This document shows, piece by piece, positions 1 through 10,833 of a DNA stretch of 64,000 bases. The notes beneath the pieces are model-generated. The model was not told the origin of the DNA. It ran no database searches and saw only the letters and a list, made by a program, of their open reading frames with translations. A program made the translations under genes and the position numbers. How positions within the stretch are numbered: the stretch's first letter is position 1; the number at the start of each line of letters is the position of its first letter. Source of the stretch: Rebecca billardiae RCC1528 (taxonomy: Eukaryota > Haptophyta); contig OZ251225.1 in NCBI GenBank assembly GCA_965240325.2, positions 3,348,001 through 3,412,000 on the forward strand. The letters run 5' to 3'.

Positions 1-96
1 GGTCAGCTAGAAGCACAGCGAGAACGAGAACCGCGTCCTCGGCCCCCGGGTCCGGGACGCGGCAAGACCAGTCTCTCACGCGCAGACGATGAAGTT

Positions 97-194
97 GGGG
101 ACGAAAAGGCTTGGCAGCGGGGCGCGTGACCCGAGCTTGTGCCTCGGGGACGAAAAGGCTTGGCAGCGGGGCGCGTGACCCGAGCTTGTGCCTC
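97..194. repeat. 49-bp direct tandem repeat, two copies
   Basis: Positions 97-145 and 146-194 are the same 49-bp unit, which begins GGGGACGAAAAGGC, joined directly head to tail. I see no gene across it. Confidence 0.9.
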
Positions 195-408
195 ACATCC
201 AGCACCGCTCTGCCCCGAGCCCGAGTCGGACGGAGCGTGAGCGCGGTCCGCACGCGACGCCGGTCCGTGCCGTTCGGCCGCAGTGGGCCCCTCCCTCGCC
301 TCTGGCTTCCGGGCGGGCCGCGGCAGCTTGTATTCACTGAATAGCATTTTCGTGAAAAATACCCGGAAAGCTCAGCTTTGAAAGCTGTCATATACTCTGT
401 ATATATTA

Positions 409-450
409 ATGATCGGCTACGCCGATCTTCGGGTAGTGAACAACGACGTT
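409..450 (+). repeat. Left half of a split 58-bp hairpin repeat (copy D)
   Basis: The sequence starts with the 58-bp repeat that is intact at 35906-35963, 12794-12851 and 14661-14718. It contains the 7-bp stem, 3-nt loop hairpin GATCGGC-TAC-GCCGATC and runs to ACAACGACGTT. The rest of the repeat resumes at about 3503 on the far side of the foldback element. AT-rich DNA (TATATATTA) lies immediately outside, as at other copies. Confidence 0.85.
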
Positions 451-1341
451 CAGGCGAGTGAGGTGCCCCGGGCACCTCAAGCGCGCGTTCGCGCAAAAGT
501 CCGCACCGCCGATTTTTCACAGTGGGCGGCAATTTCTGGCGCGCTATTTTCTGATTTTCCGCCGTGCGTGGCGCCGCCGCGTCGCGCGCGCTCTCGACGC
601 GCGCGAGCTGCGCGCGCGTGGCGGCGGGTTTGGCCGCGCGGCACTGGGACGGCTGGGTCCGCACGGCCGAGGAGGCCACTCTTGCCGCGGTGGTCGTGGC
701 GCGGGGATGTCTCCGCCGCTCGCAAACCTCCCGCGAGCGCCTCGCGCCGCCTCGCGCCGCCTTCACGCCGTCTCCGCGCGCCAACTGCACGCTCTGGACG
801 CCTCGGCGGCAGAGACGCGCGCGGCGCGGTTGTGTGCCGCGTAGACTGGGCCCATGCGCGTCCGCTGCCGGTGCGCCCCGACCACGCGCGCGCGCATCCC
901 AGACCTCTCGCCTCACGCGTCGCCGCCGAGCACGGCCGTGCACCGCAGTCCGCCGTGGTGCCGCCCGCGCGGCCGAGCGAGCAGGCGGCGCGTTGTGGAG
1001 CGTGTGACGCGCGAGGCGGGAAGGCTTCAGAGCGCCCGAGCCACCGCCGACCGGCGGCGCGCACGCGATTGGCTCGAGCCATGGGCGCCGACGGCGCGCG
1101 CGCGCGCTGAGCCAGCTGAAGACTTGTGCGCCATGGCACGGCAGCCGCCAATCGCGGCGCGCGGGCGTGCTGTGCGGCAGGCGCGCTCGGTGCGGGCGCT
1201 TCGGGGCGTGGCCTCACGAGAACGGAGCCCCTGGAAGCGCGACGCCTGTGAGCTCGCCCCGGCCCGTGTGAGTGTGCGCGCATCTGTCAGCAGCACGGGG
1301 TGGCCGTCATCATGAGCCATGGCCTGGTCACTGCCGCGCTG
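446..1341 (+). repeat. FB1 left inverted arm
   Basis: This is the reverse complement of 2611-3506. It is very GC- and CGCG-rich, so long open frames occur on both strands (for example a 268-codon frame at 477-1283), but they repeat exactly in the other arm and have no protein-like character. Confidence 0.92.
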
Positions 1342-2610
1342 GGTGTCGAGTGTCGACCAGGCACAAAGAACAAGCGAGCATGCGCACTTTTGAAGTTCTC
1401 GCATGCGTGGTGCGGCGCTGTGCGTGCACGATCATGCTGGTGCATGCGAGACCATTCAGCAGGGCTGTGCGCGTTATTGATCTCCGTACCGGCAGAAGGC
1501 TGCCGGCATCCCGGTGTCCAACGCTGCACCTACGCTGACACCTTGAGACGCTCTTGTCAGCCAGAAACGCGCGCTTCGAGCGCCGCGTGCCCAGGTAGCA
1601 CGACCCACTACTTCCTGGCTTACGTCAGACCATGTCGGATGACCTGAGCAGCAGTTGGCGTCATCGTGCGCGGGGGCGCGCGCAAGCCGGCTCTCACTCT
1701 GCCCAACGTGCGAGGGCGTAAGGCGGGGGCGTGTGCGCACGAATCGAGTGTCAGCAGCAGCGCTCGCTCGCGCTCACCGGCGAGAGACGTCTGCTCGCAA
1801 GTCGTCTGGGTCAGCAGGCTACCAGCCGTGATAGACGTTGCAGCAGATGGGTTGGAAGGCTCCACCGCACGCCGGGCACCAGGAGGGCGTGAGCGACCGC
1901 AACCGCAGCCGCGCCTGCGTCCGCGAGAGGGCTGAGCACCTGGACCTTGCGCGTCGCCCTGTCTGGGCGTTGGACCAGATGTCTGTACCCCGCCCTCAGC
2001 GTCGCGCGCGGGCTCTGAGCCTGCTGGCGTCTCAACGGCCTACTCATCCGCGCTGTTGTCGCCATCATCGAGGGAATCACGACCGTCGGCCAGATCGTCG
2101 AGCTCGAGCGTGGCAGCCCATCGGGCCACCGTCTTCCTCGTCACCCATACCGACCATACCGGCCTCCCGCTCGCCACCCTGAGCTATGCGCCTTCGACAG
2201 AGCTCTCGCGCGCGCACGCCATCACAAAGGCTGGCACCCCACCACCCTTCAGGCCTGCCGGGAACTTGCTGGTGAGCAGTGGGTCTGCGCAGACGCGGCT
2301 GCTCCCGGACCGTGCGCCGTGAGTGAGAGAGCTGCCGTGGCGCGCCCGCCTCGGAGTGAGCAGGCCAGCAACACTGCAGCCATAGCTCTGTGCGCTTCTG
2401 ACACTGGAGGGCTACGACTTCTGACCAGTAGAGTCGCTCTCTCTCTCTACGGAAGCACGTGGCTGGCATCGGACAGACGCTCAGATGAAACGCGTCAGGC
2501 AGCATGCAAGTGCTCGCATGCGTGCGCGCAAGCGCACGCGGGCCCAGGTAGCCCCAGAAGCCATACAACTACGCTTCATGCGGCGCTGTTGCCGTGTGTC
2601 GTGGCGCGCT
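1342..2610. other. FB1 loop, no recognisable gene
   Basis: These 1269 bp of unique sequence lie between the two FB1 arms. Frames up to about 160 codons exist on both strands, none beginning with a convincing ATG or showing a motif. It could be a captured fragment or old internal sequence of the element. Confidence 0.6.
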
Positions 2611-3506
2611 CAGCGCGGCAGTGACCAGGCCATGGCTCATGATGACGGCCACCCCGTGCTGCTGACAGATGCGCGCACACTCACACGGGCCGGGGCGAGC
2701 TCACAGGCGTCGCGCTTCCAGGGGCTCCGTTCTCGTGAGGCCACGCCCCGAAGCGCCCGCACCGAGCGCGCCTGCCGCACAGCACGCCCGCGCGCCGCGA
2801 TTGGCGGCTGCCGTGCCATGGCGCACAAGTCTTCAGCTGGCTCAGCGCGCGCGCGCGCCGTCGGCGCCCATGGCTCGAGCCAATCGCGTGCGCGCCGCCG
2901 GTCGGCGGTGGCTCGGGCGCTCTGAAGCCTTCCCGCCTCGCGCGTCACACGCTCCACAACGCGCCGCCTGCTCGCTCGGCCGCGCGGGCGGCACCACGGC
3001 GGACTGCGGTGCACGGCCGTGCTCGGCGGCGACGCGTGAGGCGAGAGGTCTGGGATGCGCGCGCGCGTGGTCGGGGCGCACCGGCAGCGGACGCGCATGG
3101 GCCCAGTCTACGCGGCACACAACCGCGCCGCGCGCGTCTCTGCCGCCGAGGCGTCCAGAGCGTGCAGTTGGCGCGCGGAGACGGCGTGAAGGCGGCGCGA
3201 GGCGGCGCGAGGCGCTCGCGGGAGGTTTGCGAGCGGCGGAGACGTCCCCGCGCCACGACCACCGCGGCAAGAGTGGCCTCCTCGGCCGTGCGGACCCAGC
3301 CGTCCCAGTGCCGCGCGGCCAAACCCGCCGCCACGCGCGCGCAGCTCGCGCGCGTCGAGAGCGCGCGCGACGCGGCGGCGCCACGCACGGCGGAAAATCA
3401 GAAAATAGCGCGCCAGAAATTGCCGCCCACTGTGAAAAATCGGCGGTGCGGACTTTTGCGCGAACGCGCGCTTGAGGTGCCCGGGGCACCTCACTCGCCT
3501 GAACGT
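2611..3506 (-). repeat. FB1 right inverted arm
   Basis: This is the reverse complement of 446-1341 and of equal length. The near-perfect identity implies recent insertion or arm-to-arm gene conversion. Confidence 0.92.
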
Positions 3507-3527
3507 TGATGGCGCACGGCCCTGGTA
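3503..3527 (+). repeat. Right half of the split 58-bp repeat (copy D)
   Basis: The stretch ACGTTGATGGCGCACGGCCC corresponds to the distal part of the 58-bp repeat (consensus AAGTTGAGGGCGCACGGCCC). Joined to 409-450 it restores one complete repeat copy. Confidence 0.8.
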
Positions 3528-3553
3528 GTTGTCGCGTTCTTTACCGCCAATCA

Positions 3554-4641
3554 CTACGATGCGCGCGCCCGGCGCGTCCGGCCGTGCAGGAGGCGCGGGC
3601 GCGAGTAATCGACTCGATCGACGGCCTCGGGGGGCTGGGCCGTGTCGAACTCGACGCGCAGCAGCCGCAGCGCCTCCGCCCGGTGCGCTTCGGGCAGCCC
3701 TGCTGTGGCCGCGCGCAGTCCGCGGAGATCGCGCTCGGCAGCTCGCCCGTCAGCCTCGCACAGCCTCGCGCGCTCGGCAGGATCGGCGCAGCGTCGGACA
3801 AGCTCGCGCAGCTCGTCCTCGGCGTCGGCGGGGAAGAGCGTCGCGAGCAGCTGCGGCTCGAGCCTGTCTACGATGTCCCGCAGCCGCAGCAGCCGCTCCT
3901 TGCACGCCCTCGGCGTCTTCCCCTCGAATGCGGGCCGCACGCGCGCTGCGAGGTGAAGGTCGCGTGCAGCACGTGCGCATACTGCGACTGCAGCAGGCCA
4001 ATGTCCCGCGGCTCGAGCCTGTCTACGATGTCCCGCAGCCGCAGCAGCCGCTCCTTGCACGCCCTCGGCGTCTTCCCCTCGAATGCGGGCCACGCGCGCT
4101 GCGAGGTGAAGGTCGCGTGCAGCACGTGCGCATACTGCGACTGCAGCAGGCCAATGTCCCGCGGCTCGAGCCTGTCTACGATGTCCCGCAGCCGCAGCAG
4201 CCGCTCCTTGCACGCCCTCGGCGTCTTCCTCTCGAATGCGGGCCACGCGCGCTGCGAGGTCGCGCCTGCAGCACGTGCGCCGATCGATACTGCGACTGCA
4301 GCAGGCCAATGACAAAGTGTCCTGCTCGATCGTCCACGACGCGAGTCGTTCTGCGTGTAGAAGCGCAGGACGTGCTGGTCGTGCATGGTGCGCAGCGCGG
4401 TGTGCAAGCGCGCGAACGCGCGCTCGGGCGAGTCCTCCGGCAAGAGCTCGTCCTGCGGCTCGGTGCCCGGCTGCCGCTCTCCCTGCCTGCGCGCCGCCGC
4501 ACGCCGCGCGGACAGACAGACAGCGTCGCCATCACAGCCGGTGGGTAACGAGGCCTCGCGAGTGGCGCCAAGCTGCGCAGCGGCGAGGCCGGTGGGGTCG
4601 ACGTCCATGTCGGTCACGGACGCCACGGTAGTGTCGCTCAT
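3554..4641 (-). pseudogene. Frameshifted gene with 51-residue internal repeats
   Basis: An ATG at 4641 (minus strand) opens a frame starting MSDTTVASVTDMDVD. After about 110 residues comes a helical 51-residue unit (RACKERLLRLRDIVDRLEP core, then DIGLLQSQYAHVLHATFTSQ) present about three times. The frame is broken twice. Near 4280-4320 a few extra bases distort the first unit. Near 3940 the last unit carries two extra bases (GGGCCGCACG against GGGCCACG), so the C-terminal part (Leu/Glu/Arg-rich, ending near 3554) lies in another frame. I do not recognise the family. It could be an inactive copy or a spliced gene, but the indels within otherwise identical units favour decay. Confidence 0.55.
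3846..4300 (-). repeat. 153-bp coding tandem repeat, about three units
   Basis: The string ATACTGCGACTGCAGCAGG recurs at 3979, 4132 and, distorted, 4287. The first step is exactly 153 bp (51 codons) and the second 155 bp. Units are near-identical, so the expansion is recent relative to the indels that break the frame. Confidence 0.9.
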
Positions 4642-5330
4642 GCGCCTGCCCGTGATCAGTCTCAGCTCTGAGGCGCGCGCTCAGGAGGGCTGCGGCCGGG
4701 CCGAGCGCGATCCGTGCGCCTGGACGGTCCGAAGTCTGGCGGCTCATGCAGCCAGCCCAGCAAAGCCCGCTCCGCCATCCGCGTCATGGCGCTCCAGCCT
4801 CTCGCGTGCTGCGCTGCAGCCGTGCTCGGCCGAACGACGCCCGCAGAGCCCGCCGGGCATGCGGCTGAGCAGTGGTAGCCCGAGGCGAGGAACGGCCGCG
4901 TCGTCGCCGGGCGAACTCTGCCGGCTGGGTCGGATGCGGCTGAGCAGTGGTAGCCAGGCGAAGCGTCGTCGCGGGCGAAGCTGCGCTGGGTGATGCAGCT
5001 CGGGTCGGTGGGCAAGTCGCACCCCGCCGTCGGTCGCCTCCACGCCCCAGGCTCGCTCGAGGTCGAGTCACCTGCGCGGCGCGGCAGTCCGATGGCCGTG
5101 TTCACGTACTTCACTTCGTCGGCGCGGGCGTGACGCCGCGGGCCGGGCGTGGCGGGGTGTACACTTTGGGCCGAAGACGCATGGCAGGGCGGGGCGCGCG
5201 GGGTGAGCGAGGCACGAATGAGATGCCGACGGCTGTTGGGACCCGCCGCAGCTGCAGTGCGCGGGCACCTGCGCTGAGTCGCGCGCACCGCGGCACGCAA
5301 AACGAGAGCCTTTCGGCTTTTGAGCAACCT
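4642..5330. repeat. Dispersed repeat, 5' flank of the 4.6 kb pseudogene
   Basis: Blocks here recur in the same order at 36085-36960: CGTGATCAGTCTCAGCTCTG (4650 and 36109), the GCTGCGCTGCAGCCGTGCTC block (4807 and 36301) and GGCGCGCGGGGTGAGCGAGG (5194 and 36873). Within it, GCGGCTGAGCAGTGGTAGCC occurs twice (about 4861 and 4936). It probably holds the promoter and 5' region of the pseudogene family. No gene is recognised in it. Confidence 0.8.
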
Positions 5331-5488
5331 CCGATCGCCCTCGGTCGCTCGCTCGGCGTGTGCCGGCGCCGCCAAATAACGCTTGCGGGTAAGATTCCCT
5401 CATTTGGTCATATCACTCATTCGGCCACGCCCGCACGGGGGCGCATATCTGGTCGAAGCGAACCGCCGTTTTTGTGAGTTTGTACATA

Positions 5489-5755
5489 TTACCGATTTTG
5501 GGCAACTGAAAACATGATTCTGCACTTTTTTGAAAAACGCACTTCAAAAAGTTTCAACTTTTGAAAACCGGATTTAAAACATGTTTTGTTTTGTTTTTGG
5601 AAAAGAAGTTTTGCCAAAACGAAACAAAAACCGAAAACGTTTTTCAAAACCTGTTTTCAAAACGTGTTTTCAAAAAGTGCAAACCTGTTTTCCCTTTTTC
5701 AAAAACGTTTTCACTTTTTGTCTTTTTCCAAAAAGTGACGCTCGAAAACACACGG
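5489..5755 (+). repeat. Left terminus with subterminal repeats
   Basis: A terminal inverted repeat of about 28 bp is followed by dense variants of TTTTGAAAAC and CAAAACGTTTTC in both orientations. The matching block is at 7730-7990. Subterminal arrays of this kind usually bind transposase, but that role is inferred. Confidence 0.8.
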
Positions 5756-5759
5756 GAAC

Positions 5760-6836
5760 AGAATGGCGGCCAAATGTTCACTTTAGGGTGCCGCCGCGCG
5801 ACGCGGGCCGGCGGCCTAGTAAGAACCCTGAGCCGGCGCGGACGGGCACTGGCAGGTGCGCAACCACCCAACACATGCTCCAGGCACCGCTCACCAGCCC
5901 CTGCCACTTCGTCTCCTCGTCTATTACTGCCCGCGACACGCGCGAATGTCATCTCAATCGCCCTGGCGTCGCGCGACCGCGCGGCCGCGCGCGCATGCGG
6001 TGCGCAGGCGTCAGATGGCGGAGGTGGTGATGCGGTGCGACGCGCATGGACGATCTCGCGCAGACGCACCTCGCTCGCAGGCCCGCTGCCACTGGATGCG
6101 CCCGGCTGCACCGTCCGTTTGCTGCGCGCAGTCGCAGCCGGCCGTTCTTGTCGACGGTGTTGGTGCGCTTCTTCATGATCTTCATCTTGCCCACGATCAC
6201 CTGCTTGGCGGCCTGCTCGACGCGGCCAGCTCGCGGCATGCTCGTGCCGCGTCTGTTCGAGCTCAGCCCGCCCGCCCGGCACGTGCGGTCGCGGAACGTG
6301 TTGCCGATGATCTTGCCGTCGTGCTCCGACGCTTGTGTGCTCGCGCGGTGCAGCTCGCCGCCGAGTCGCACGATGGCGCGAAGGGCGATGGCGACGACCA
6401 CGTGCGGGTGGCACGCGACCGTGCTCGTCCACCGCTTGAGCTCACGCACATACGCGCACCTGGCGTTGAGCGCAGCAAGCACCATCACCTTCACCTCCGC
6501 GGCGGTCGTCGGACGCCGCCGACGAGTTCGCGCACCGCCACCAACCACAGTCGGCAGAAGTCCTCACACGTGAGCTGCGGCTGCTGCGGTGCCTGAGCAG
6601 CGTTGGCGTAGCCCTCGCACGGCACGTTGGCGTCACGCGCGTGCTGCATCCTCTGCTGCCCGCCGTCACCGGCGTGGCCCTGGCCCTGGCGGTACCTGGC
6701 CGCACGCGGCGCGCACTACGACTCGTCGTGTCCGCCGACTTTGCGTCTGCCGACGGCTCGGTCCACTGATCGTCAGCCCTGGGCTCCGCGGCCGTGCAGC
6801 GTCACTGCTGTCGTGCGACGATCGCATCGATATGAC
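5760..6836. other. Interior of the Tc1-like relic, unplaced coding remnants
   Basis: Minus-strand frames at 5949-6548 (with AAKQVIVGKMKIMKKRTNTV) and 6442-6705 look protein-like in patches and probably derive from the transposase C-terminal half or a passenger. No motif allows a firm call. Confidence 0.4.
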
Positions 6837-7666
6837 TCACAGCGACTCACGCGTACTTGTGTCGTAGTAGTATGGCAGCGTCATGCACGGCATCAGACGA
6901 CTGATGACGAGGGCTCCTGCCCGAAGCGCACGCGGGCCCGCGGAGGCGGATGAAAGTCGAAAGACATGATCGGCTCGTCCGGACGCGCGCATCATCACGC
7001 TGCTCGTCGCGCCCAGATTCCGCTGCTCGCCATGATGACGAACGAAGCACGGACTCCTGCAGGCCGATGTGCTCAGCGGCGCGCTTACTGCGTCGGCGAC
7101 AGGATCCTCCATCAGCTCCCGCCCCTGGCCCTGTCGCAGCAGGGCACGGCTGAGGGTCACACCCGCTGATGGCCGGGCGAGACCAAGCATCAAGCGCGCA
7201 CGCATGCGCGGTCGCCGCGGCGCACTCGCGCGCACCACCGGAACCTCAACGGTCTTCTTGCGCGTCATGCGGATGACCTGCATTGCCCTGCAGACGGTCG
7301 GCTCGCTGACGCTCAGGCCATACCACAGCGCAAGGCGTGCACACGTTTGCGCCAGCGTGTCTCGCGGGTACATCTTGACGAGTGCTTTCAGCAGGAAGAG
7401 CTGGGGCAGGTCGAAGATCGGCGGGCCAGAGGACGCGACGCCGCCCGACTGCGTGCTCACGATCTGCTGCGTCGCGAGGTACTCCCGCACCCACTTGAAC
7501 ACGGTCGATGAGCGATCTCGTCGTACGTGCACGACGAGTTGCCCGCGCGCAGTCGGAGGGCAGTCCCCACGACGCGCTGCCGAAGAACCACGTCGTAGCT
7601 CCTACCCTGTCGGTACACGCCGTTGTGCGCGTTGACTGCGATCCGCGGCCGTGGCTCGCGCGGCAT
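6837..7666 (-). pseudogene. IS630/Tc1-type transposase fragment, N-terminal HTH
   Basis: One minus-strand frame (7666 downward) begins MPREPRPRIAVNAHNG and has GRSYDVVLRQRVV and SCTYDEIAH, matching the first helix-turn-helix. Around 7500-7530 the reading moves to another frame with STVFKWVREYL and then PQLFLLKALVKMYPRDTLAQ, LSVSEPTVCRAM and MTRKK, the pattern of the second HTH before the linker. After about residue 100 the frame loses family resemblance, and I cannot place the DDE catalytic triad in any frame through 5949. It is a decayed copy and cannot act itself. Confidence 0.7.
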
Positions 7667-7729
7667 CTCCTGTCGCCGCCGATTGCCCCGCCGCGCGACG
7701 CGGTGGACAACGGTCTTTCTTTCCTCTCC

Positions 7730-7990
7730 AAGAAAACTTTTTCAAAACAAAACTTGTTTTGTCAAAACACGTTTTGAAAACCTAAGTTTTGTTTTGTTTT
7801 TTCGAAACACGTTTTGAAAACTTGTTTTTGAAAACGTTTTTCAAAAAACAAAACAAAACAAGTTTTTCGAAAACATTTTTTCAAAAAGATGTTTTGTCCA
7901 AAACATGTTTCAAAAAAGGAAAAAAGTTCAAAAAACAAAACAAAACTTGCAAAAACGAAATGCATGTTTTCAGTTGCCCCAAATCGGTAA
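7730..7990 (-). repeat. Right terminus with subterminal repeats
   Basis: This is the mirror of 5489-5755: TTTTGAAAAC-type repeats in both orientations, then the inverted terminus ending AAATCGGTAA at 7990 and a flanking TA. Confidence 0.8.
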
Positions 7991-8129
7991 TAATAAGTCC
8001 ATCTCAGAAATGGTACGGCGAAACGGTGCGAAAACGCGTGCCTAGCCGTTTTTGATTAGGCGAAGAACTGGCAGGGTGCATTTCGCGGGTACCAATAGAC
8101 ACACGAGCCGCGACGACGAACGTCGTGCC

Positions 8130-8533
8130 ATAATACTGTTGATACTGAAACGTTGTTTTTTAAGTGTGGTTCTCTTCAGAGGAGAAGGATAATAGGAGAC
8201 GATACTTTACTCCTTGAATTGGAATCAGAAAAACCACAAGTGTATATCAGCAGGAGAATCACGAACGGCCCACCATAATTATCAGAAAGATGCAGACGCC
8301 TTTGTCCTATTCGAGTTCGATTTCTTCTATAACTTACTATCCAAGGATTAAGGAGCAGTACAAACGCAATCATGAGCAGCGATATCGAGTCAAATGCGGA
8401 TTTCACACCGCTAAATCCACCTACAAAACTCCCCCAAATCCTGCGCGCATCCTCTTTTTGATTTTGCGGAGCACGTGCGCCGCCCCCCCCGGCTTTCGCT
8501 CACGCTCAGACCTTTCGGGGGGGCCGTGCGCCA
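8130..8533 (+). repeat. Clamp repeat CR, copy 1 (rearranged)
   Basis: 8140-8280 matches 13250-13410 in reverse orientation. 8415-8533 carries the CR core: TCCTGCGCGCATCCTCTTTT, GCGGAGCACGTGCGCCG, then C8, a 26-nt core containing GGCTTTCGCTCACGCTCAG, G7 and the terminus GCCGTGCGCCAT. The middle differs from other copies. Confidence 0.85.
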
Positions 8534-8744
8534 TCAAGGGGGGGAATCAAGCGTCGTACGTGAAGTGGTAGAAATTCTCATGCTCATGAGACTTTCAAGT
8601 CCCGGCCATCATTCGTTGATGAGTGAATTGAGGACTCATCAACAAATGCTCATATGCATCAAGCTGTCCCAGAGGCAGAGACGCCGGTGCGGAGAGCGAG
8701 AACGTTCGTCTTCAGGTTGTGTCGTTCATCTCAAATACGAGAAG

Positions 8745-8925
8745 CGACGGTTCATGACTTCAGATGCCGGCATGATACTTTACTTCAAGCGACATAAAAG
8801 CCGACCGAACCTCTCTTTTCTATGGTTGGCGAGCTGTTTCAGGCTCTTACAATTCAGGCATATTACTAGGACGGAATGCTCGAACACACGGCTGGTCTTT
8901 TGTGGACAGGTTGCACGGAAAAATG
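8745..8925 (+). repeat. Clamp repeat CR, partial distal copy
   Basis: The stretch with TACTTCAAGCGACATAAAAG and GGCGAGCTGTTTCAGGCTC through GGACGGAATGCTCGAACACA corresponds to 39730-39895, the part of CR distal to the clamp. The clamp end is absent here. Confidence 0.8.
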
Positions 8926-10589
8926 ACCGCCCGCGACTGACAGATGTTACATTCACAGTGGACGTGACCTGTCCACCCATCTTTCGGTACATCGCGCCCG
9001 TCCCATGGCGGCCGGCGCGTGGCGCGAGTGCTTGGAAACCACGGAGCACACGAATGCCGGTGGTTTCCGACCTTCGCCGCCACGGCCCGCCTCCCCGTTC
9101 GCCCGCAATCGGTACCGCAGTCTGGTGCCCAGTTCCTCTCACTCCCGCGTCGGCAGTGGCGCGAAGCCGAAGCGCATCGGGAAGAAGCACAACTGGGACC
9201 TCCGGGATACAGGTGGTAGATAGAGCCTTCAAGGAGGCTGCCGTCGCGAACGAGCAGGATGTGCCGGTTGTAGTATGCGCGTGCACCCTTGCACGAACGT
9301 GTGCTGGTCTCCTGCTGCACTGCTCATACCGTACGCACGAGCACGCAACCGTGCGCACGCGCTCAGGTGGCTCAGACCACACACGCGAGTGCTTGTGAAG
9401 CTCGCCTCACGAGGCCTTCGTAGAAGAAGGCGGGCAACCGGAGCGCGCTAAGGAAACAGAAGACGATGCTCGCCAAACGCGTCCAGCGCACGAGGGCGAA
9501 GCTTGCTACGGCGCGCGCGGCCTCTGCTGTTGCAGCTCGGGCCGCTGCTCCGGCCGTGCAGGCGTCTGGCGCGGGGTCCTCGGACAAGCAGGCGAACTCT
9601 GGGCAGTCTGCCTTTGCCGCCGGCAAGAAGGATCGGAAGCGCACGCATTTGGTCGAGCGCGTGGCTCGCTCGCGCGCCGTGACGCAGCAAGCAGGCGATC
9701 CTTGACAAGCGCCTCGCTGACGCTCAGCAGGCCGAGGCAACAAGCGCGGCGCTCGACCACGCTGACAGGCACGCCCTGAGTGAGGGGGAAGGCACCTTTC
9801 GAGACAGCACTCAGGCGCTCGACGTTGAGTATCTCATTGATCGCGCGCGTGTGTGATCACGTCAGCAAGACTAAGTCGCGCGAGGTGGAGTAGGTGGTAG
9901 CGCGCCTCTTCGCCGCATCATCCGCAGCTGACTGGCGTGCACCCGCCAGCTCGCTCACGTGGCACGCGGCAGCGGTCGGCTTCCACCCTGTTCGCACAGC
10001 GCGGCGCCGGCTGCACCGCCCGTTCCGCTGGACGCCGGCTCGCTCGTCGTTGACGACTTCTTCTTCAACCCGGTCGCGCGGGCGCGGTGATGGTGCACTC
10101 CGGCAGGCAGATGCGGCGCACTGTCTGATGCTCTATGCGTGCGCGTGCCTTTCCACGACGTCGACTCGGGCTGCTACGCGTGGCATCCAGCTCGAGGCGG
10201 AGGTCGCCAGGGCTCGCCCAAGGTCGAATCTGCCTTGCGTGTGCTGGGTCGCCGAGGTGCGGCCGCAGGGTGCTCGCTGGCTGACTCCTGACGATGACGA
10301 GGAGTTGCGCGCCGTCGCAACTTCTCGCACGTATCGTGCCGACCGCGAGTCGAGTGGATGACGCTCGTGGCGGCTGCTCTTCAAATGACGCGGTCGGGCC
10401 CTTGGCGAGCTTGGGAGGAGGGCTCGGTCTGCTACATGTGCGTCAGTAGTCACGGCCTAAACCGTGCGCAAGACTCATTGAGTCGTACATGGCGCGGCAG
10501 CAACGGCCGCACCCGCGAGGGCCCGTGGGCGGGCAGCCATGCTCCAAAGGGCCGAAATGTAACACCGAGGTCAGTTTCCCGTGCAACCT
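8926..10589. other. No recognisable gene
   Basis: This stretch of 1.66 kb between CR copies has open frames on both strands (for example 9466-9705 plus, Ala/Lys/Arg-rich, and 8780-9382 minus) but no domain, intact long gene or repeat that I recognise. Patches may be old element interior. Confidence 0.5.
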
Positions 10590-10833
10590 GTCTGCATGCT
10601 ATTCCGCCCTGCATTCCCCTAAGTGTTACTATCGTTAAAATTAGCATCCACTACAAACGCAATCATTGCGGCAGCGATATCCACTCATACGTACGCAAGG
10701 CCACCCACAAAAATCCCCAAAATCCTGCGCGCATCCTCTTTTTGATTTTGCGGAGCACGTGCGCCCCCCCCCCCCCCCCCCCCGGCTTTCGCTCACGCTC
10801 AGACCTTTCGGGGGGGGGGGGGGGGGTGCGCCA
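10590..10833 (+). repeat. Clamp repeat CR, copy 2
   Basis: It begins within CR at TATTCCGCCCTGCATTCC and ends GTGCGCCAT at 10833. The clamp is the longest in the window: C20, 26-nt core, G17. It faces copy 3 (11021-11345) head to head across a 187-bp AT-rich spacer (10834-11020). Confidence 0.9.

Larger units (their letters stand above)
446..3507. mobile_element. Foldback element FB1 with 896-bp inverted arms
   Basis: Positions 446-1341 and 2611-3506 are reverse complements over 896 bp each, with one difference noticed (ACGTC versus ATGTC near 706). The unique loop is 1342-2610. Termini read CAGGCGAGTGAGG and CCTCACTCGCCTG, and ACGTT is directly repeated outside them (446-450 and 3503-3507). 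The element interrupts a 58-bp dispersed repeat, which shows it was inserted. No transposase is recognisable in arms or loop, so it looks non-autonomous. Confidence 0.88.
5489..7990 (-). mobile_element. Tc1/mariner-like DNA transposon relic
   Basis: The ends are TTACCGATTTTGGGCAACTG at 5489 and its near-perfect reverse complement ending at 7990. Similarity continues inward through GAAAACATG (about 28 bp, one mismatch). Each end is flanked by TA (5487-5488, 7991-7992), the target duplication of this superfamily. Both subterminal zones (about 5520-5755 and 7730-7970) are packed with TTTTGAAAACG-type short repeats, strikingly AT-rich against the surroundings. A broken transposase lies inside on the minus strand. 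Confidence 0.8.

Noticed and set aside
3-347. 114-codon minus-strand frame starting MLFSEYKLPRP
   Set aside because: It has a true ATG, but it spans the 49-bp tandem repeat, has low-complexity composition and no recognisable feature.
477-1283. 268-codon frame repeated identically at 2669-3475
   Set aside because: Both copies lie in FB1 arms, are very rich in Arg/Ala/Ser, start in CGCG-rich DNA and show no motif; identity comes from the inverted repeat.
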